The notes below the pieces were generated by a model. That model was not told the DNA's origin. It ran no database searches and worked only from the letters and a program-made list of their open reading frames with translations. A stretch of DNA of 64,000 nt from Nonomuraea spiralis (lineage in GTDB: Bacteria > Actinomycetota > Actinomycetes > Streptosporangiales > Streptosporangiaceae): positions 4,425-68,424 of the forward strand of contig NZ_BMRC01000020.1 of the NCBI RefSeq assembly GCF_014648435.1. The letters run 5' to 3'. Within the stretch, counting starts at the first letter, position 1, and each line of letters opens with the position of its first letter. Position numbers and translations under genes: made by a program. This document shows positions 16,045 to 25,314 of this stretch, in pieces.

Positions 16045-17064
16045 TCAGGGGAGGCGTACGGGTCCCGTGGACTCACGTTCGATCAACGCCGGCCGCGACA
16101 CCCATTCCCGTGCCTCCGTGCGCGCCTTGATCCGCTCCAGTGCCAGGTCGGCCGCGACACGGCCCATGGCGGTGCCGTACTGGGCGACGGTGGTGAGCGA
16201 GAAGCGCGGGTGCGAGGCGAACTGGGTGTCGTCGTAGCCCACGACAGAGACATCATCGGGCACTCGTAGCCCATGCTCCGACAGCGCCCGCAGGCTCCCG
16301 AAGGCTCCTTGGTCGGACCCGACGAACAGCGCGGTCGGCGGATCCCCCCGGTCGAGCAGCGCCGCCGTGGCCCGGTGGGTCTCGGCCTCGCTGCCACCGC
16401 AGGTCACCACCGACAGGTACGAGTCGAGCCCCAGCCGTCGCATCGCCTCACGGTAGCCGGCCTCGCGTACGGCATGCGGGCTCAGCATGCCAGGCCCGGA
16501 GACGTTGTGCGAGAGGTGAGTGATCCGCCGGTGACCCAGCGCCGCCAGGTGCTCGACGGCCAGGGCCGCGCCCGCTCGGTCGTCGTTGACGACGCGGTCG
16601 TAGTGGTCGCTCGCGTCGTGCCTGGCCACCACCACCGTCGGCAGCCGCTGGGCGAAGGAGTCGAGCCAGGAGGCGCGCACCTTCGGCGAGACGACGATGA
16701 CCGCCTCCACCTCGCGGTCCCACAGCGACTCCATGCCGGGGTTGCGCTCGCTGGTCTCGTGGTCGAACGGCGAGACGAGCATCCGGTAAGGGCCGGCGTC
16801 CAGCTCCTCGTAGACGCCGTCGAGGATGTCGGCGAAGAACTGGCCACGCAGCAAGGGGACGGCCACCCCGATGGTACGGGTGGCGGTGCGCATGGCGCGG
16901 GCGGCCTCCCGGGGGCGGTAACCGAGCTCGGCGATGGCCCGCTCGACGCGTTCGCGCATGCGCGGGCTCACGCCGTAGGCGTCGCGCAGGACTTTCGACA
17001 CGGCAGCCCGTGACACTCCTGCCGCGGCGGCGACGTCGGAGATCGTGGGGCGCGAGGAACTCAT
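16045..17064 (-). CDS. LacI family regulator of the rhamnoside operon
   Basis: 339 residues from ATG 17064. The first 50 residues are the LacI headpiece: PTISDVAAAAGVSRAAVSKV and LRDAYGVSPRMRERVERAIA, ending at ELGYRPREAARAM, the hinge helix that inserts in the minor groove. The rest is the periplasmic-binding-protein-like sugar domain: TIGVAVPLL, VVARHDAS, VGSDQGAFGSL and SVVGYDDTQFASH are standard positions. It is divergent from an MFS importer and an alpha-L-rhamnosidase. A 16-bp near-palindrome of the LacI type sits between them. Most likely it represses these genes until L-rhamnose or a rhamnoside enters the cell. Confidence 0.93.
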   Translation of the reverse strand: MSSSRPTISDVAAAAGVSRAAVSKVLRDAYGVSPRMRERVERAIAELGYRPREAARAMRTATRTIGVAVPLLRGQFFADILDGVYEELDAGPYRMLVSPFDHETSERNPGMESLWDREVEAVIVVSPKVRASWLDSFAQRLPTVVVARHDASDHYDRVVNDDRAGAALAVEHLAALGHRRITHLSHNVSGPGMLSPHAVREAGYREAMRRLGLDSYLSVVTCGGSEAETHRATAALLDRGDPPTALFVGSDQGAFGSLRALSEHGLRVPDDVSVVGYDDTQFASHPRFSLTTVAQYGTAMGRVAADLALERIKARTEAREWVSRPALIERESTGPVRLP

Positions 17065-17103
17065 GTCAGCAACATAGCGGTCCGGAACTTCCCTCTTGAA
17101 AAA

Positions 17104-17119
17104 TGTAGATCGATCCACA
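17104..17119. promoter_or_regulatory. LacI-type operator
   Basis: TGTAGATCGATCCACA is a 16-bp near-palindrome with one mismatched pair and a central CG step, the hallmark of LacI-family sites. It is 40 bp from the LacI start and 73 bp before the chosen MFS start, so it can serve both promoters. Confidence 0.7.
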
Positions 17120-17191
17120 ATAGTCGCTTCACACAACGCGGACCGACGGCGTGCGGGCCCGCGGAACCCCCTACACGAGGTATCGACGCAG

Positions 17192-18445
17192 ATGACACAG
17201 ACGACGGCCAGGCGTGCCTGGAGGACGGCCGCGCTCGGCGGCATGGCCTCCTACATGGACGCGGCCACCATCGTGGGGACCGGCACCGCGCTGGTTCTGT
17301 ACAAGCAGCAGCTCGGGCTGAGCCCGTGGATGATCGGCACGGCGTCGTCCGTCCTGACGCTGGGCCTGGCCCTCGGAGCCGTGTTCGGCGGACGGCTCGG
17401 GGATCTGCTGGGCAGGCGCAGGGTGTTCACATACGACCTGGTCGTCTTCGTCGCCGGTCTCCTGCTGCTCGCCTTCGCCGTCCAGCCGTGGATGATCTTC
17501 GTCGGTGTGGCCGTCACCGGTCTGGCGATGGGCGCCGACATTCCGACCTCCTTGGCGCTGGTGGCCGAGGAGGCGCCGGAAGGCCGGCGTGCCAGGCTTG
17601 TCGCCTTTTCGCAGGTGCTATGGAGTTGTGGCGGATTCGCTGCCTACCTCATCGCGTTCCTGGTCTCAGGGACCGGAACGATCGGCGCGCGGATCATCTA
17701 CCTGCACGTGATCGTCGTGGCCTTGGTGGTGCTCGTACTGCGCCGGAGGCTGCGTGAGTCGGAGGAGTGGGTACGCGAGCGCGACCGGCAGCAGGCCGGC
17801 CCGGCCGAGGGCGTGCGCGGCGATTCCTGGCGCGTGCTGACGTCCAGGCCGCTCCTCGGCGCCGTCGTCGGGCTCGGTCTCTTCTACGCCGTCGGCAACC
17901 TGGTCGCCAACACGTTCGGCCAGTTCCAGACGTTCCTGTTCACCGAAGTGGCCGGGGCGCAGGTGTCGACGGCCACCCTCGTGGGGATGCTGGCCTATCC
18001 GCTCGGATTCCTCACCATCCTGATCTTCATGAAGTACGTGGACGGGCCCGCCCGGATGCTGCTCTACACGATCGGTGTCGCGATCATGGCGATCGGAACG
18101 GCGATCCCGCTGATCGTGGGGCTGAACACGGTGACGCTGATCATCCTGAAGTTCGCCATCACGATCGGCGCGAGCTTCGCCGGCGAGGTCATCTTCAAGG
18201 TGTGGTCGCAGGAGTTCTTCCCCACCCTGATCAGAGGCACCGCGCAAGGCGTCGCCATAGCCTTCACCCGCTTCGTGGCGGCGGGCTTCGCGCTGGTCAC
18301 CCCGGCGATCGCCGACGCCAGCCCCCAGGCGCTGATGGTGGTGCTGCTCGCCGCCGTGCTCGTCGCCGCCCTGATCGCCTGGACGTGGATCTTCCCGCTG
18401 CGCCGCCGCATGCAGGCGACCGCCGACCCCGTGGCGGTCCGGTGA
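17192..18445 (+). CDS. MFS sugar transporter, probable rhamnoside importer
   Basis: 417 residues from ATG 17192, chosen because GAGG lies 11 bp upstream and the 32 codons before it overlap the operator. About twelve membrane segments. Motif A occurs as GGRLGDLLGRRRVF after helix 2, and TSLALVAEEAPEGRRARLVA after helix 4 matches the PE(S/R)xRGR motif of sugar-porter-like MFS proteins. The second half contains GEVIFKVWSQEFFPTLIRGT, again the sugar-porter pattern. It overlaps the rhamnosidase start by 4 bp (GTGA), so the two are translationally coupled. With a cytoplasmic rhamnosidase next door, the likely cargo is an intact rhamnoside; this is inference. Confidence 0.88.
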   Translation: MTQTTARRAWRTAALGGMASYMDAATIVGTGTALVLYKQQLGLSPWMIGTASSVLTLGLALGAVFGGRLGDLLGRRRVFTYDLVVFVAGLLLLAFAVQPWMIFVGVAVTGLAMGADIPTSLALVAEEAPEGRRARLVAFSQVLWSCGGFAAYLIAFLVSGTGTIGARIIYLHVIVVALVVLVLRRRLRESEEWVRERDRQQAGPAEGVRGDSWRVLTSRPLLGAVVGLGLFYAVGNLVANTFGQFQTFLFTEVAGAQVSTATLVGMLAYPLGFLTILIFMKYVDGPARMLLYTIGVAIMAIGTAIPLIVGLNTVTLIILKFAITIGASFAGEVIFKVWSQEFFPTLIRGTAQGVAIAFTRFVAAGFALVTPAIADASPQALMVVLLAAVLVAALIAWTWIFPLRRRMQATADPVAVR

Positions 18446-21147
18446 GCGTCGACCTGCGGCTGCACGGCATGCCGGCGCCGCGACCGCGTCTGTCCTGGCG
18501 GACCACCGAGCCGTTCGACGCCTACCGCGTCGAGCTCACCCTCGCCGGCAGGCCACCCGTCGTCCACACGGCGGAGGGCGCCGAACAACTCGGCGTGCGA
18601 TGGCCGTTCGCCCCACTGGACTCCCGCGCCGCCGGAGCGCTGCGCGTCAGCGTCGGCAGCCGAGGCCGCTGGGGCGACTGGAGCCGGCCGCTGGCCTTCG
18701 AGACGCCGCTCTTCGGCGCCGGGGAATGGAGCGCGCGCTTCGTCTCGCCGCGGACCCTCGGCGGGGTGCTCACCGCCGCACCGCTGCTGAGCCGTACCGT
18801 GAAGCTGCCCGCGGCGGTGACACGCGCCCGCCTGCATGTCACCGCGCTCGGGCTGCACGTGACGCGGATCAACGGCGAGCGCGTCACCGACGAGGAACTG
18901 GCGCCCGGCTGGACCAGTTACGGCCGGCGGCTGCGTTACCGCACCCACGACGTGACCGCCCTGCTCAGGCCGGGCGAGAACGAGGTCACCGCGCTGCTCG
19001 GCAACGGCTGGTACCGCGGCAGGCTCTACTGGCGCGGCCAGCGAGCCCTGTACGGCGACCGGCTCGCGCTGCTGGCGCAACTCGAGATCGAGTGCGCCGA
19101 CGGAAGCACGCACCTGGTGGTGACCGACGAGAGCTGGCGGGCGCACACCACGGGCGTCCTCGCTGACGACCTCTACGACGGACAGACCACCGACCTGCGG
19201 ATCGGGCGCGGCGCGGGCGAACCGGTGGATGTGCTCGACGAGCCGCTCGACCAGCTCTTTCCCGGCGACTCTCCGCCTGTTCGGCCGGTCGCCGCAGTGC
19301 CGGGCGGCATGCGGTACGCGGCCCCGTCGGGGGAGCTGCTGGTGGATTTCAGGGAGAACCTGGTGGGCTGGGTACGGCTGCGCGTGCGCGGGCGTGCCGG
19401 GCAGGAAGTCGTCGTCCGGCACGCCGAAGTACTGGAGGACGGCGAACTGGGCATCCGCCCTCTGCGCAGTGCTCAGGCCACCGACCGCTATGTGCTGGCC
19501 GGTGGGCGGACCGAGGTGCTGGAGCCGTCGCTGACCTTCCACGGCTTCAGGTACGCGGGGCTGCGTGGCGTGGCTCCTGAGGAGATCGAGTCGGTCGAAG
19601 CAGTCGTGCTCAGTTCCGACCTGCGCCCCACAGGGCATTTCCGCTGCTCGGATCCCGATGTGCAGAAGCTCCACGACAACGTGGTGCGCAGCATGCGCGG
19701 CAACTTCCTCGACGTGCCGACCGACTGCCCCCAGCGGGACGAGCGGCTCGGCTGGACGGGCGACATCCAGGTCTTCGCACCCGCGGCCGCCTTCCTGGCC
19801 GACTGCTCGTCCTTCCTGTCCTCGTGGTTGCGGGATCTGGCGGCGGAGCAGTTCGAGGACGGCTGCGTGCCGTTCGTCGTGCCGAACATCCACCACAACA
19901 TCCTTCCCGCCGCCGCCGCGTGGGGCGATGCGGCCACGATCGTGCCGTGGACTCTCTACGAGCGTTACGGCGACGCCGAGGTGCTGCGCGAGCAGTATCC
20001 GAGCATGCGGGCGTGGGTGGAACGGCTGCACGCCTTCGCGGGGGAGGACGGTCTGTGGGCCGGCCGGTTCCAGTTCGGCGACTGGCTGGACCCGGCCGCC
20101 CCGCCGGACGCGCCCGGCGACTCCCGTACGGACAAGGACCTGGTCGCCACCGCGCACTACATCCGCAGCACCGACCTGCTGGCCAGGACCGCCGCCGTGC
20201 TCGGCCTGAGCGAGGACGCGCGCCGCTACCGGGACCTGGCGGCGGAGGTCAGGCGTGCGTTCGCCTCCGCCTACGTCACAGAGCGCGGGCTGATGGTCAG
20301 CGACACTCCCACGGCTTATGCGATGGCCCTTCACTGGGACCTGCTGCCGACGCCGGAGCAGCGGGAAGCGGCCGGAACGAGGCTGGCCGACCTGGTGCGG
20401 GCCAACGGCTTCCGGGTGGCGACCGGATTCGTCGGCACGCCGCTGATCACGGACGCGCTCACCGAGGCGGGATACCCGCACCTGGCGTTCCGGCTGCTTC
20501 TGGAGCGCTCCTGCCCGTCGTGGCTCTACCCGGTGACGATGGGGGCGACGACGATCTGGGAACGCTGGGACAGCATGCTGCCCGACGGCTCGATCAACCC
20601 CGGCCAGATGACCTCGTTCAACCACTATGCGCTGGGCGCGGTCGCCGACTGGCTGCACCGGCGGGTGGCCGGCCTCGCGCCCGCCGCCCCCGGCTACCGG
20701 CGGATCGAGGTCCGCCCGCTGCCGGGACATGGTCTGACCTGGGCAGAGGCCGACCTGGAGACCCCGTACGGCACTGCGGGCGTGGCGTGGCGGATCAGTG
20801 GCGGCACCCTCGTCCTCGAAGCGCGGGTCCCGCCGGGGACCGAGGCGATCGTGCACCTGCCGGGGCGGGAACCGTTCCGAACCGGACCCGGCCATCATCA
20901 GTGGAAGGCCGAGCTGCCGCCGCCGGCGTCGCCGGAAGTGATCGCGGACGCCGTCGACGACGCCCGGTTGTGGGAGCGCCTGACACGAGTGATGACCGCC
21001 CATGGCGTGATCGGCGATCCGGCGGCCCTGGCCGCCCGTGGGTTGCGCCTGCCGCTGTCCGAGCTGGCCTCCGTGGTCACCCCACGTGCCACACCGGAAC
21101 AGGTCGCGCGGCTGCAGTCGGCCCTGGACGAGCAACTGCGGCCGTGA
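18442..21147 (+). CDS. Alpha-L-rhamnosidase, GH78, cytoplasmic
   Basis: 901 residues from GTG 18442; the frame stays open into the MFS gene, but the GTGA overlap and loss of homology support this start. There is no signal peptide. Domains in order: an N-terminal beta domain (SWRTTEPFDAYRVEL, residues 15-90), Bac_rhamnosid_N with GWTSYGRRLRYRTHDVTALL, the concanavalin-like domain (VDFRENLVGWVRLRV), the (alpha/alpha)6 catalytic barrel from about residue 395, and a C-terminal beta domain. DVPTDCPQRDERLGWTGD holds the acidic catalytic residues, and GATTIWERWDS the second Glu. A tail of ~75 residues after the usual end is extra. The enzyme removes terminal alpha-L-rhamnose from glycosides. It is co-translated with the MFS importer and controlled by the LacI protein. 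Confidence 0.95.
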   Translation: MSVDLRLHGMPAPRPRLSWRTTEPFDAYRVELTLAGRPPVVHTAEGAEQLGVRWPFAPLDSRAAGALRVSVGSRGRWGDWSRPLAFETPLFGAGEWSARFVSPRTLGGVLTAAPLLSRTVKLPAAVTRARLHVTALGLHVTRINGERVTDEELAPGWTSYGRRLRYRTHDVTALLRPGENEVTALLGNGWYRGRLYWRGQRALYGDRLALLAQLEIECADGSTHLVVTDESWRAHTTGVLADDLYDGQTTDLRIGRGAGEPVDVLDEPLDQLFPGDSPPVRPVAAVPGGMRYAAPSGELLVDFRENLVGWVRLRVRGRAGQEVVVRHAEVLEDGELGIRPLRSAQATDRYVLAGGRTEVLEPSLTFHGFRYAGLRGVAPEEIESVEAVVLSSDLRPTGHFRCSDPDVQKLHDNVVRSMRGNFLDVPTDCPQRDERLGWTGDIQVFAPAAAFLADCSSFLSSWLRDLAAEQFEDGCVPFVVPNIHHNILPAAAAWGDAATIVPWTLYERYGDAEVLREQYPSMRAWVERLHAFAGEDGLWAGRFQFGDWLDPAAPPDAPGDSRTDKDLVATAHYIRSTDLLARTAAVLGLSEDARRYRDLAAEVRRAFASAYVTERGLMVSDTPTAYAMALHWDLLPTPEQREAAGTRLADLVRANGFRVATGFVGTPLITDALTEAGYPHLAFRLLLERSCPSWLYPVTMGATTIWERWDSMLPDGSINPGQMTSFNHYALGAVADWLHRRVAGLAPAAPGYRRIEVRPLPGHGLTWAEADLETPYGTAGVAWRISGGTLVLEARVPPGTEAIVHLPGREPFRTGPGHHQWKAELPPPASPEVIADAVDDARLWERLTRVMTAHGVIGDPAALAARGLRLPLSELASVVTPRATPEQVARLQSALDEQLRP

Positions 21148-21230
21148 GCCGAGGTCGGGCCGGGCGTGGACCTACCCGCATCGGCCCGGGCGGGCAAGAA
21201 CGAGCCAGGAGCTTCGTGACCTGAGCATTC

Positions 21231-21857
21231 TCATGGTCGGCGCAGCAGCCCTCGCTCCATGGCCCTCACGACGGCGTGCGTGCGATCGTTGACCTCCAGC
21301 TTGGCGAACAGCCGCAGCAGGTAGGTCTTCACCGTGGCTTCCGCGATGACGAGCCGGCTGCCGATCTCGGCGTTGGTGAGGCCGTCGGCCACCGCGTTGA
21401 GCACGTCGAGTTCGCGTGGCGTCAGCGTCGCCTGAGCGGGTCGTCGCATCTTGGCGATCAGCTTTTCCGCCACGCGCGGAGCCAGTACGGTCTCGCCGCG
21501 TGCCGCCGCGTGGATGGCGTCGACGAGTTGCTCGCGGGTGGTGTCCTTCAGCAGGTAGCCGATGGCGCCCGCCTCGACGCCGCGCTCGATGTCGGCGTCG
21601 GTGTCGTACGTGGTGAGGATCAGCACACGGGTGCGCGGATGCCGGGTGACGATCTCGGCGGTGGTCGCGACGCCGTCCAGGATCGGCATGCGCAGGTCGA
21701 CCAGCGCGACGTCCGGATCGTGCCGCTCGACCAGGGCAAGCGCCGCCCGGCCGTCGCCGGCCTCGCCGACGATGTCGATGCTGTGCTCACCGGCCAGCAG
21801 GGCGATGACCCCGGCCCGCATCACGGTGTGATCATCGACCACGATCACGCGGGTCAT
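21231..21857 (-). CDS. NarL/FixJ-type response regulator
   Basis: 208 residues. The receiver domain opens with MTRVIVVDDHTVMRAGV (acidic pocket DD). The phosphoacceptor Asp is in VALVDLRMPILDG near residue 53, followed by LTTYDTDADI and the Lys in YLLKDT. The C-terminal LuxR-type helix-turn-helix is LTPRELDVLNAVADGLTNAE, IGSRLVIAEATVKTYLLRLF, AKLEVNDRTHAVV. Its start overlaps the end of the histidine kinase gene by 4 bp, so the pair is translationally coupled and forms one system. It lies last in a three-gene unit behind an MMPL exporter, which is the obvious candidate target. Confidence 0.95.
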   Translation of the reverse strand: MTRVIVVDDHTVMRAGVIALLAGEHSIDIVGEAGDGRAALALVERHDPDVALVDLRMPILDGVATTAEIVTRHPRTRVLILTTYDTDADIERGVEAGAIGYLLKDTTREQLVDAIHAAARGETVLAPRVAEKLIAKMRRPAQATLTPRELDVLNAVADGLTNAEIGSRLVIAEATVKTYLLRLFAKLEVNDRTHAVVRAMERGLLRRP

Positions 21858-23056
21858 ACCGGCACCTCGCTCTCCAGGGGAATCATCGCCAGAACCCTCG
21901 TCCCGTCTCCTGGAGAGCTGGTGACGGTCAGTTCGCCGCCCAGCTCGGCCAGGCGTTTACGCATCCCGTCGAGGCCGAACCCCGGCGGACGCCCCACGTC
22001 GAAGCCGACGCCGTCGTCGGTGATCTCCAGCTCGACCTCGGCCGCGTGCCGCGCCAGCACCACGCCCACCGTGGACGCCCGCGCGTGCTTGCGGACGTTG
22101 GCCAGAGACTCCTGGGTGCAGCGCAGGAGCGCGATGCGGGTCTGCTGGTCGCAGTCGACGTCGGCGAGTTCGGCGACGACGGCGAGCCCGGTGTCCTCGG
22201 TGAAGCGATCCAGGGTGCGCCTCAATGTCCGAGCCACCGTGCCCACGGCCGGCCATCCGGGTTCGCGTGCCGAACCGACGAGTTCCCGCGCCTCGGCGAG
22301 GTTCTCCCGCGCCGTCGCCTCGATCGAGCGCAGTTGCTGCTCGCTGCGGTACGGCGCGGAGTCGAGCCCGGAGCGCGCGGCCTCGGCGAGCACGACGATC
22401 GAGGCGAAGCCCTGCGCCAGGGTGTCGTGGATCTCGCGTGCCATCCGTTCCCGTTCGTCGGCCGCGCCCTGGCGCTGGTGCGCCTGCGACAGTTGCGCCT
22501 GAGCCCGCTCCAGCTCGCCGATCAGCCGAGCCCGTTCGCGGCTCTCCTCCAGTACTTGGTGCACCCAGGTCCCGATCAGGACGCTCGCCGAGTAGACGAT
22601 CAGTGTGGAGATCACGTTGGAGCTGAAGAAGTCCGCGCTCCAGCCCACCCGCAGCATGCTGCCGGCCAGCGTGCCCACCGCGCCCAGAGCGCTGAAGCCG
22701 ACCGACTCCCGCCACGATCTGGCCAGCACCCAGAAGTGCGGCAACGTCACCATGAACAGGGCCGCGTACCCGTCACGGAGATAGGACAGGCCGCTCAACG
22801 ACAGGACGAGCACCCACAGATAGGTGTACGGCCGCAGCACCCGGTTGCCCGGATATCTCATGACGACCGCGTAGCAGGCGGCCAGGACACCCAGCAGGAC
22901 CAGGGACCAGGTCTTGTCTTCACCGGGCGGATCGAGGACCACGACGGCCGCCGTGAACAGCCCGTACAGCAGCCAGGAGACGGCGTTCCACCGCTGGAGG
23001 GCCTTGCCCCAGACGGGGGGCGTATGCCGGTCACCGGCGCTCGACCACGACGTCAT
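21854..23056 (-). CDS. Sensor histidine kinase (HisKA_3 type)
   Basis: 400 residues from ATG 23056; a TTG at 23065 that overlaps the MMPL stop is the alternative, but the AGG-rich site suits the ATG. Five or so membrane segments fill residues 25-165 with very short loops, so sensing is probably in or at the membrane. A coiled-coil linker (RARLIGELERAQAQLSQAHQ) leads to the phosphoacceptor helix ERERMAREIHDTLAQGFASI, with the conserved His followed by D. The ATPase domain shows the N box region (CTQESLANVRKHARAS), G1 ITDDGVGFD and G2 GFGLDGMRKR. Partner is the overlapping response regulator. Small, membrane-bound sensors of this kind often detect cell-envelope or lipid-active stress. Confidence 0.93.
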   Translation of the reverse strand: MTSWSSAGDRHTPPVWGKALQRWNAVSWLLYGLFTAAVVVLDPPGEDKTWSLVLLGVLAACYAVVMRYPGNRVLRPYTYLWVLVLSLSGLSYLRDGYAALFMVTLPHFWVLARSWRESVGFSALGAVGTLAGSMLRVGWSADFFSSNVISTLIVYSASVLIGTWVHQVLEESRERARLIGELERAQAQLSQAHQRQGAADERERMAREIHDTLAQGFASIVVLAEAARSGLDSAPYRSEQQLRSIEATARENLAEARELVGSAREPGWPAVGTVARTLRRTLDRFTEDTGLAVVAELADVDCDQQTRIALLRCTQESLANVRKHARASTVGVVLARHAAEVELEITDDGVGFDVGRPPGFGLDGMRKRLAELGGELTVTSSPGDGTRVLAMIPLESEVPV

Positions 23057-23061
23057 GTCGC

Positions 23062-25269
23062 TCAACCTACTTCGGCGGCCCGGCTCTCAGGCACGTCGCC
23101 GCGGCCTCCACCGGTTCGGCCGTCCCGCGCCACGCCCCGTGACGGCCACCAGCTCAGGCGTCCCAGCAGGAGCAGCGCCGACGGCAGCGCCAGGACGCGG
23201 ACGACGAACGCGTCCAGCAGCACACCGGCCGCCAGCACGAAGCCCATCTGCTTCAACTCGATCAGGTCGACGAAGATGAAGCTGACGAACACGGTCACCA
23301 TCACCACGGCGGCACTCGTGACCACGCTCGCCGAAGCGGCCACGCCGTCCAGGACCGCCCGGCGCGTGGGCAGGCCGCTCATCGCCGCCTCTCGGACCCG
23401 GCTCACCACAAAGACCTGGTAGTCCATGGACAGTCCGAAGAGGATCACGATCAGGAACAGCGGAACGCGTGACCCGATCGACCCGGTGGAGGTGAAGCCG
23501 AGCAACCCCTCGGCCCAGCTTCCCTGGAAGGCCAGGACGAGAACGCCGACGGCGGAGGCGGTGGACAGCAGGTTCAGCACGACGCCGAGAAGGCCCAGCA
23601 CCACCGAGCGGAAGATCAGGAGCGTCATCACGAACGTGGCCAGCAGCAAGGCCCCGAGCACCAGCGGGATCCTGTCCTGTTGATGGGCGGGGTAGTCCGT
23701 GAAGCGGGCCACGTCGCCGGAGACCGCCCACTCGGCGCCCGGTATGCCGCCGACGGCCGCCGGCAGGTAGTCGTTCCTGAGGTGTGCGAGTGAGGCGAGC
23801 GCCTGCGGCGAGTCGTTGCGATACGGAACCGACAGCGCGAGGGTGCTGACACGCGCATCGGCCGACGTGCGCACGTGTGGCGTGCCCGCGAACGAGACAT
23901 CGGCCCGCGTGCGCCGGATCACCTCCGCCAGCGCTCTACGCACCTGACCCGCCCGGGCGGCCTCGGCCCGTACCACGACCTGATGCGTGACCCGCATCTC
24001 GGGGAACGCGGCGACGAGCCGATCGCGAACCTGCATGGCCGGGATCTGCCGCGAGTACGTCTCCAGGCTGATCTCCGTCAGCTTCAGGCCCGTCACCGGG
24101 GCGGCCAGGGCGAGCAGCGCCAGGATCGATGCGGCCAGCGTGATCGCGGGATGCCGGACGGCGGGCCTCATCAGCGCCTGCCACACCCGGCCCGGTTCCT
24201 TTCCGGCCCGTACGAGCCTGCCCCCGCCGGCCCGGCCCGCTCGGCGCGCGCCGCGTCGCTCACGCCGCCGCCCGACCAGCACCAGCACCGCCGGCAGCAC
24301 GGTCAGCGAACTCGCCACCGCCACCAGCGTGACCACGATCGTGGCGGTGGCCAGCGAGGAGAAGATGACATCGGAGGCGAGATAGAGCGTCGCGCCGCAG
24401 ACGGCGACGGCCAGTCCCGAGCCGGCGACCGCCCGCCCGGAAGTCGCCGCGGCCAGCTCCACCAACGCCTCAGGCCCGACCCGGCCCTCGGATCGGGCGC
24501 GTTCCTCGCGCTCCCGCTTGAGGTAGAACAGCGAGTAGTCGACGCCGACCGCCATGCCGATCAAAATGATCACATTGGTGCCCACCCCGGCGTCGGGAAA
24601 GACATGTGAGGCCACCATCGCCAGGCCCATCGCCGCCGCGATCGAGGACAGCGCGAGCAGCAGCGGAATCGCGGCAGCGACCAGCGACCCGCAGACCAAG
24701 AGCAGAACCACCAGGGTGACGGGCAACGCGATCGCCTCCGAACGCGCCAGGTCCGCGCCACGCTGGGCGTTGACCCCCTTGCTGATGGAGGGAGCACCGG
24801 TCTCCTCGACACGCAGATCCGGGTGGCGCGCCCGCACCGCCGCAGTTTGCGCGATCAGCGGATCCACCTGCTTCTGCGCACCCAGCTCCGGCCCACGCAT
24901 GGTCACCCTGACCACGATCGCCTTGCCATCCGCGGACCGTACGGGCACCGCCACACTCTCCACCCCGGGCAGTCGCTCCATCCGCGCCTTGATCTCGTCC
25001 GCGGCCGCCTGCCCGGCCGAACCGGCAGGATCTCCGTTCCGCCGGGAGATCAGCACCTGCTCCTCGGGCTTACGTTGCAGCCCTCCTTCGGCCGCCATGG
25101 CCTCGGCACGCCCCGCCTCGCCCACCCGGTAGTCCTTGGTGGTAGCGCTGTTGGTGCCGACCGCCATGCCGATGATCAGGCACAGGACCACGAACCCCAA
25201 CCAGGAAACAAAGGCACGCCAAGGGTGGCGGGCGCTCCAGCGCGCCGCGCGTACAGCCAGTTCGCTCAT
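23062..25269 (-). CDS. MMPL/RND superfamily exporter
   Basis: 735 residues from ATG 25269. It has the duplicated MMPL plan: one membrane helix, a ~150-residue extracytoplasmic domain, five helices, a central cytoplasmic stretch rich in Arg and Gly (GRRRERRGARRAGRAGGG), then the same again. The first proton-relay region is GMAVGVDYSLFYLKREREER and the second GLSMDYQVFVVSRVREAAM, both with the (G/S)xxxDY motif. Such proteins export lipids, siderophores or drugs using the proton gradient. It is the first gene of a unit with a histidine kinase (5-bp gap) and a response regulator. A long perfect inverted repeat lies 46 bp upstream of its start. Substrate unknown. Confidence 0.93.
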   Translation of the reverse strand: MSELAVRAARWSARHPWRAFVSWLGFVVLCLIIGMAVGTNSATTKDYRVGEAGRAEAMAAEGGLQRKPEEQVLISRRNGDPAGSAGQAAADEIKARMERLPGVESVAVPVRSADGKAIVVRVTMRGPELGAQKQVDPLIAQTAAVRARHPDLRVEETGAPSISKGVNAQRGADLARSEAIALPVTLVVLLLVCGSLVAAAIPLLLALSSIAAAMGLAMVASHVFPDAGVGTNVIILIGMAVGVDYSLFYLKREREERARSEGRVGPEALVELAAATSGRAVAGSGLAVAVCGATLYLASDVIFSSLATATIVVTLVAVASSLTVLPAVLVLVGRRRERRGARRAGRAGGGRLVRAGKEPGRVWQALMRPAVRHPAITLAASILALLALAAPVTGLKLTEISLETYSRQIPAMQVRDRLVAAFPEMRVTHQVVVRAEAARAGQVRRALAEVIRRTRADVSFAGTPHVRTSADARVSTLALSVPYRNDSPQALASLAHLRNDYLPAAVGGIPGAEWAVSGDVARFTDYPAHQQDRIPLVLGALLLATFVMTLLIFRSVVLGLLGVVLNLLSTASAVGVLVLAFQGSWAEGLLGFTSTGSIGSRVPLFLIVILFGLSMDYQVFVVSRVREAAMSGLPTRRAVLDGVAASASVVTSAAVVMVTVFVSFIFVDLIELKQMGFVLAAGVLLDAFVVRVLALPSALLLLGRLSWWPSRGVARDGRTGGGRGDVPESRAAEVG

Positions 25270-25314
25270 ACGAAGAGCGTCGCGGAACGGCAGGTGTCAC
25301 CGGGAGCATCGTCC

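Noticed and set aside
17096..17191. A longer start of the MFS gene
   Set aside because: It would place the LacI operator inside the coding region and adds 32 residues without homology to the family.
18064..21135. A 1023-codon open frame on the minus strand opposite the rhamnosidase
   Set aside because: It is antisense to a well-conserved GH78 gene and rich in Arg, Gln, His and Gly. This is the mirror expected from high-GC third-position bias.
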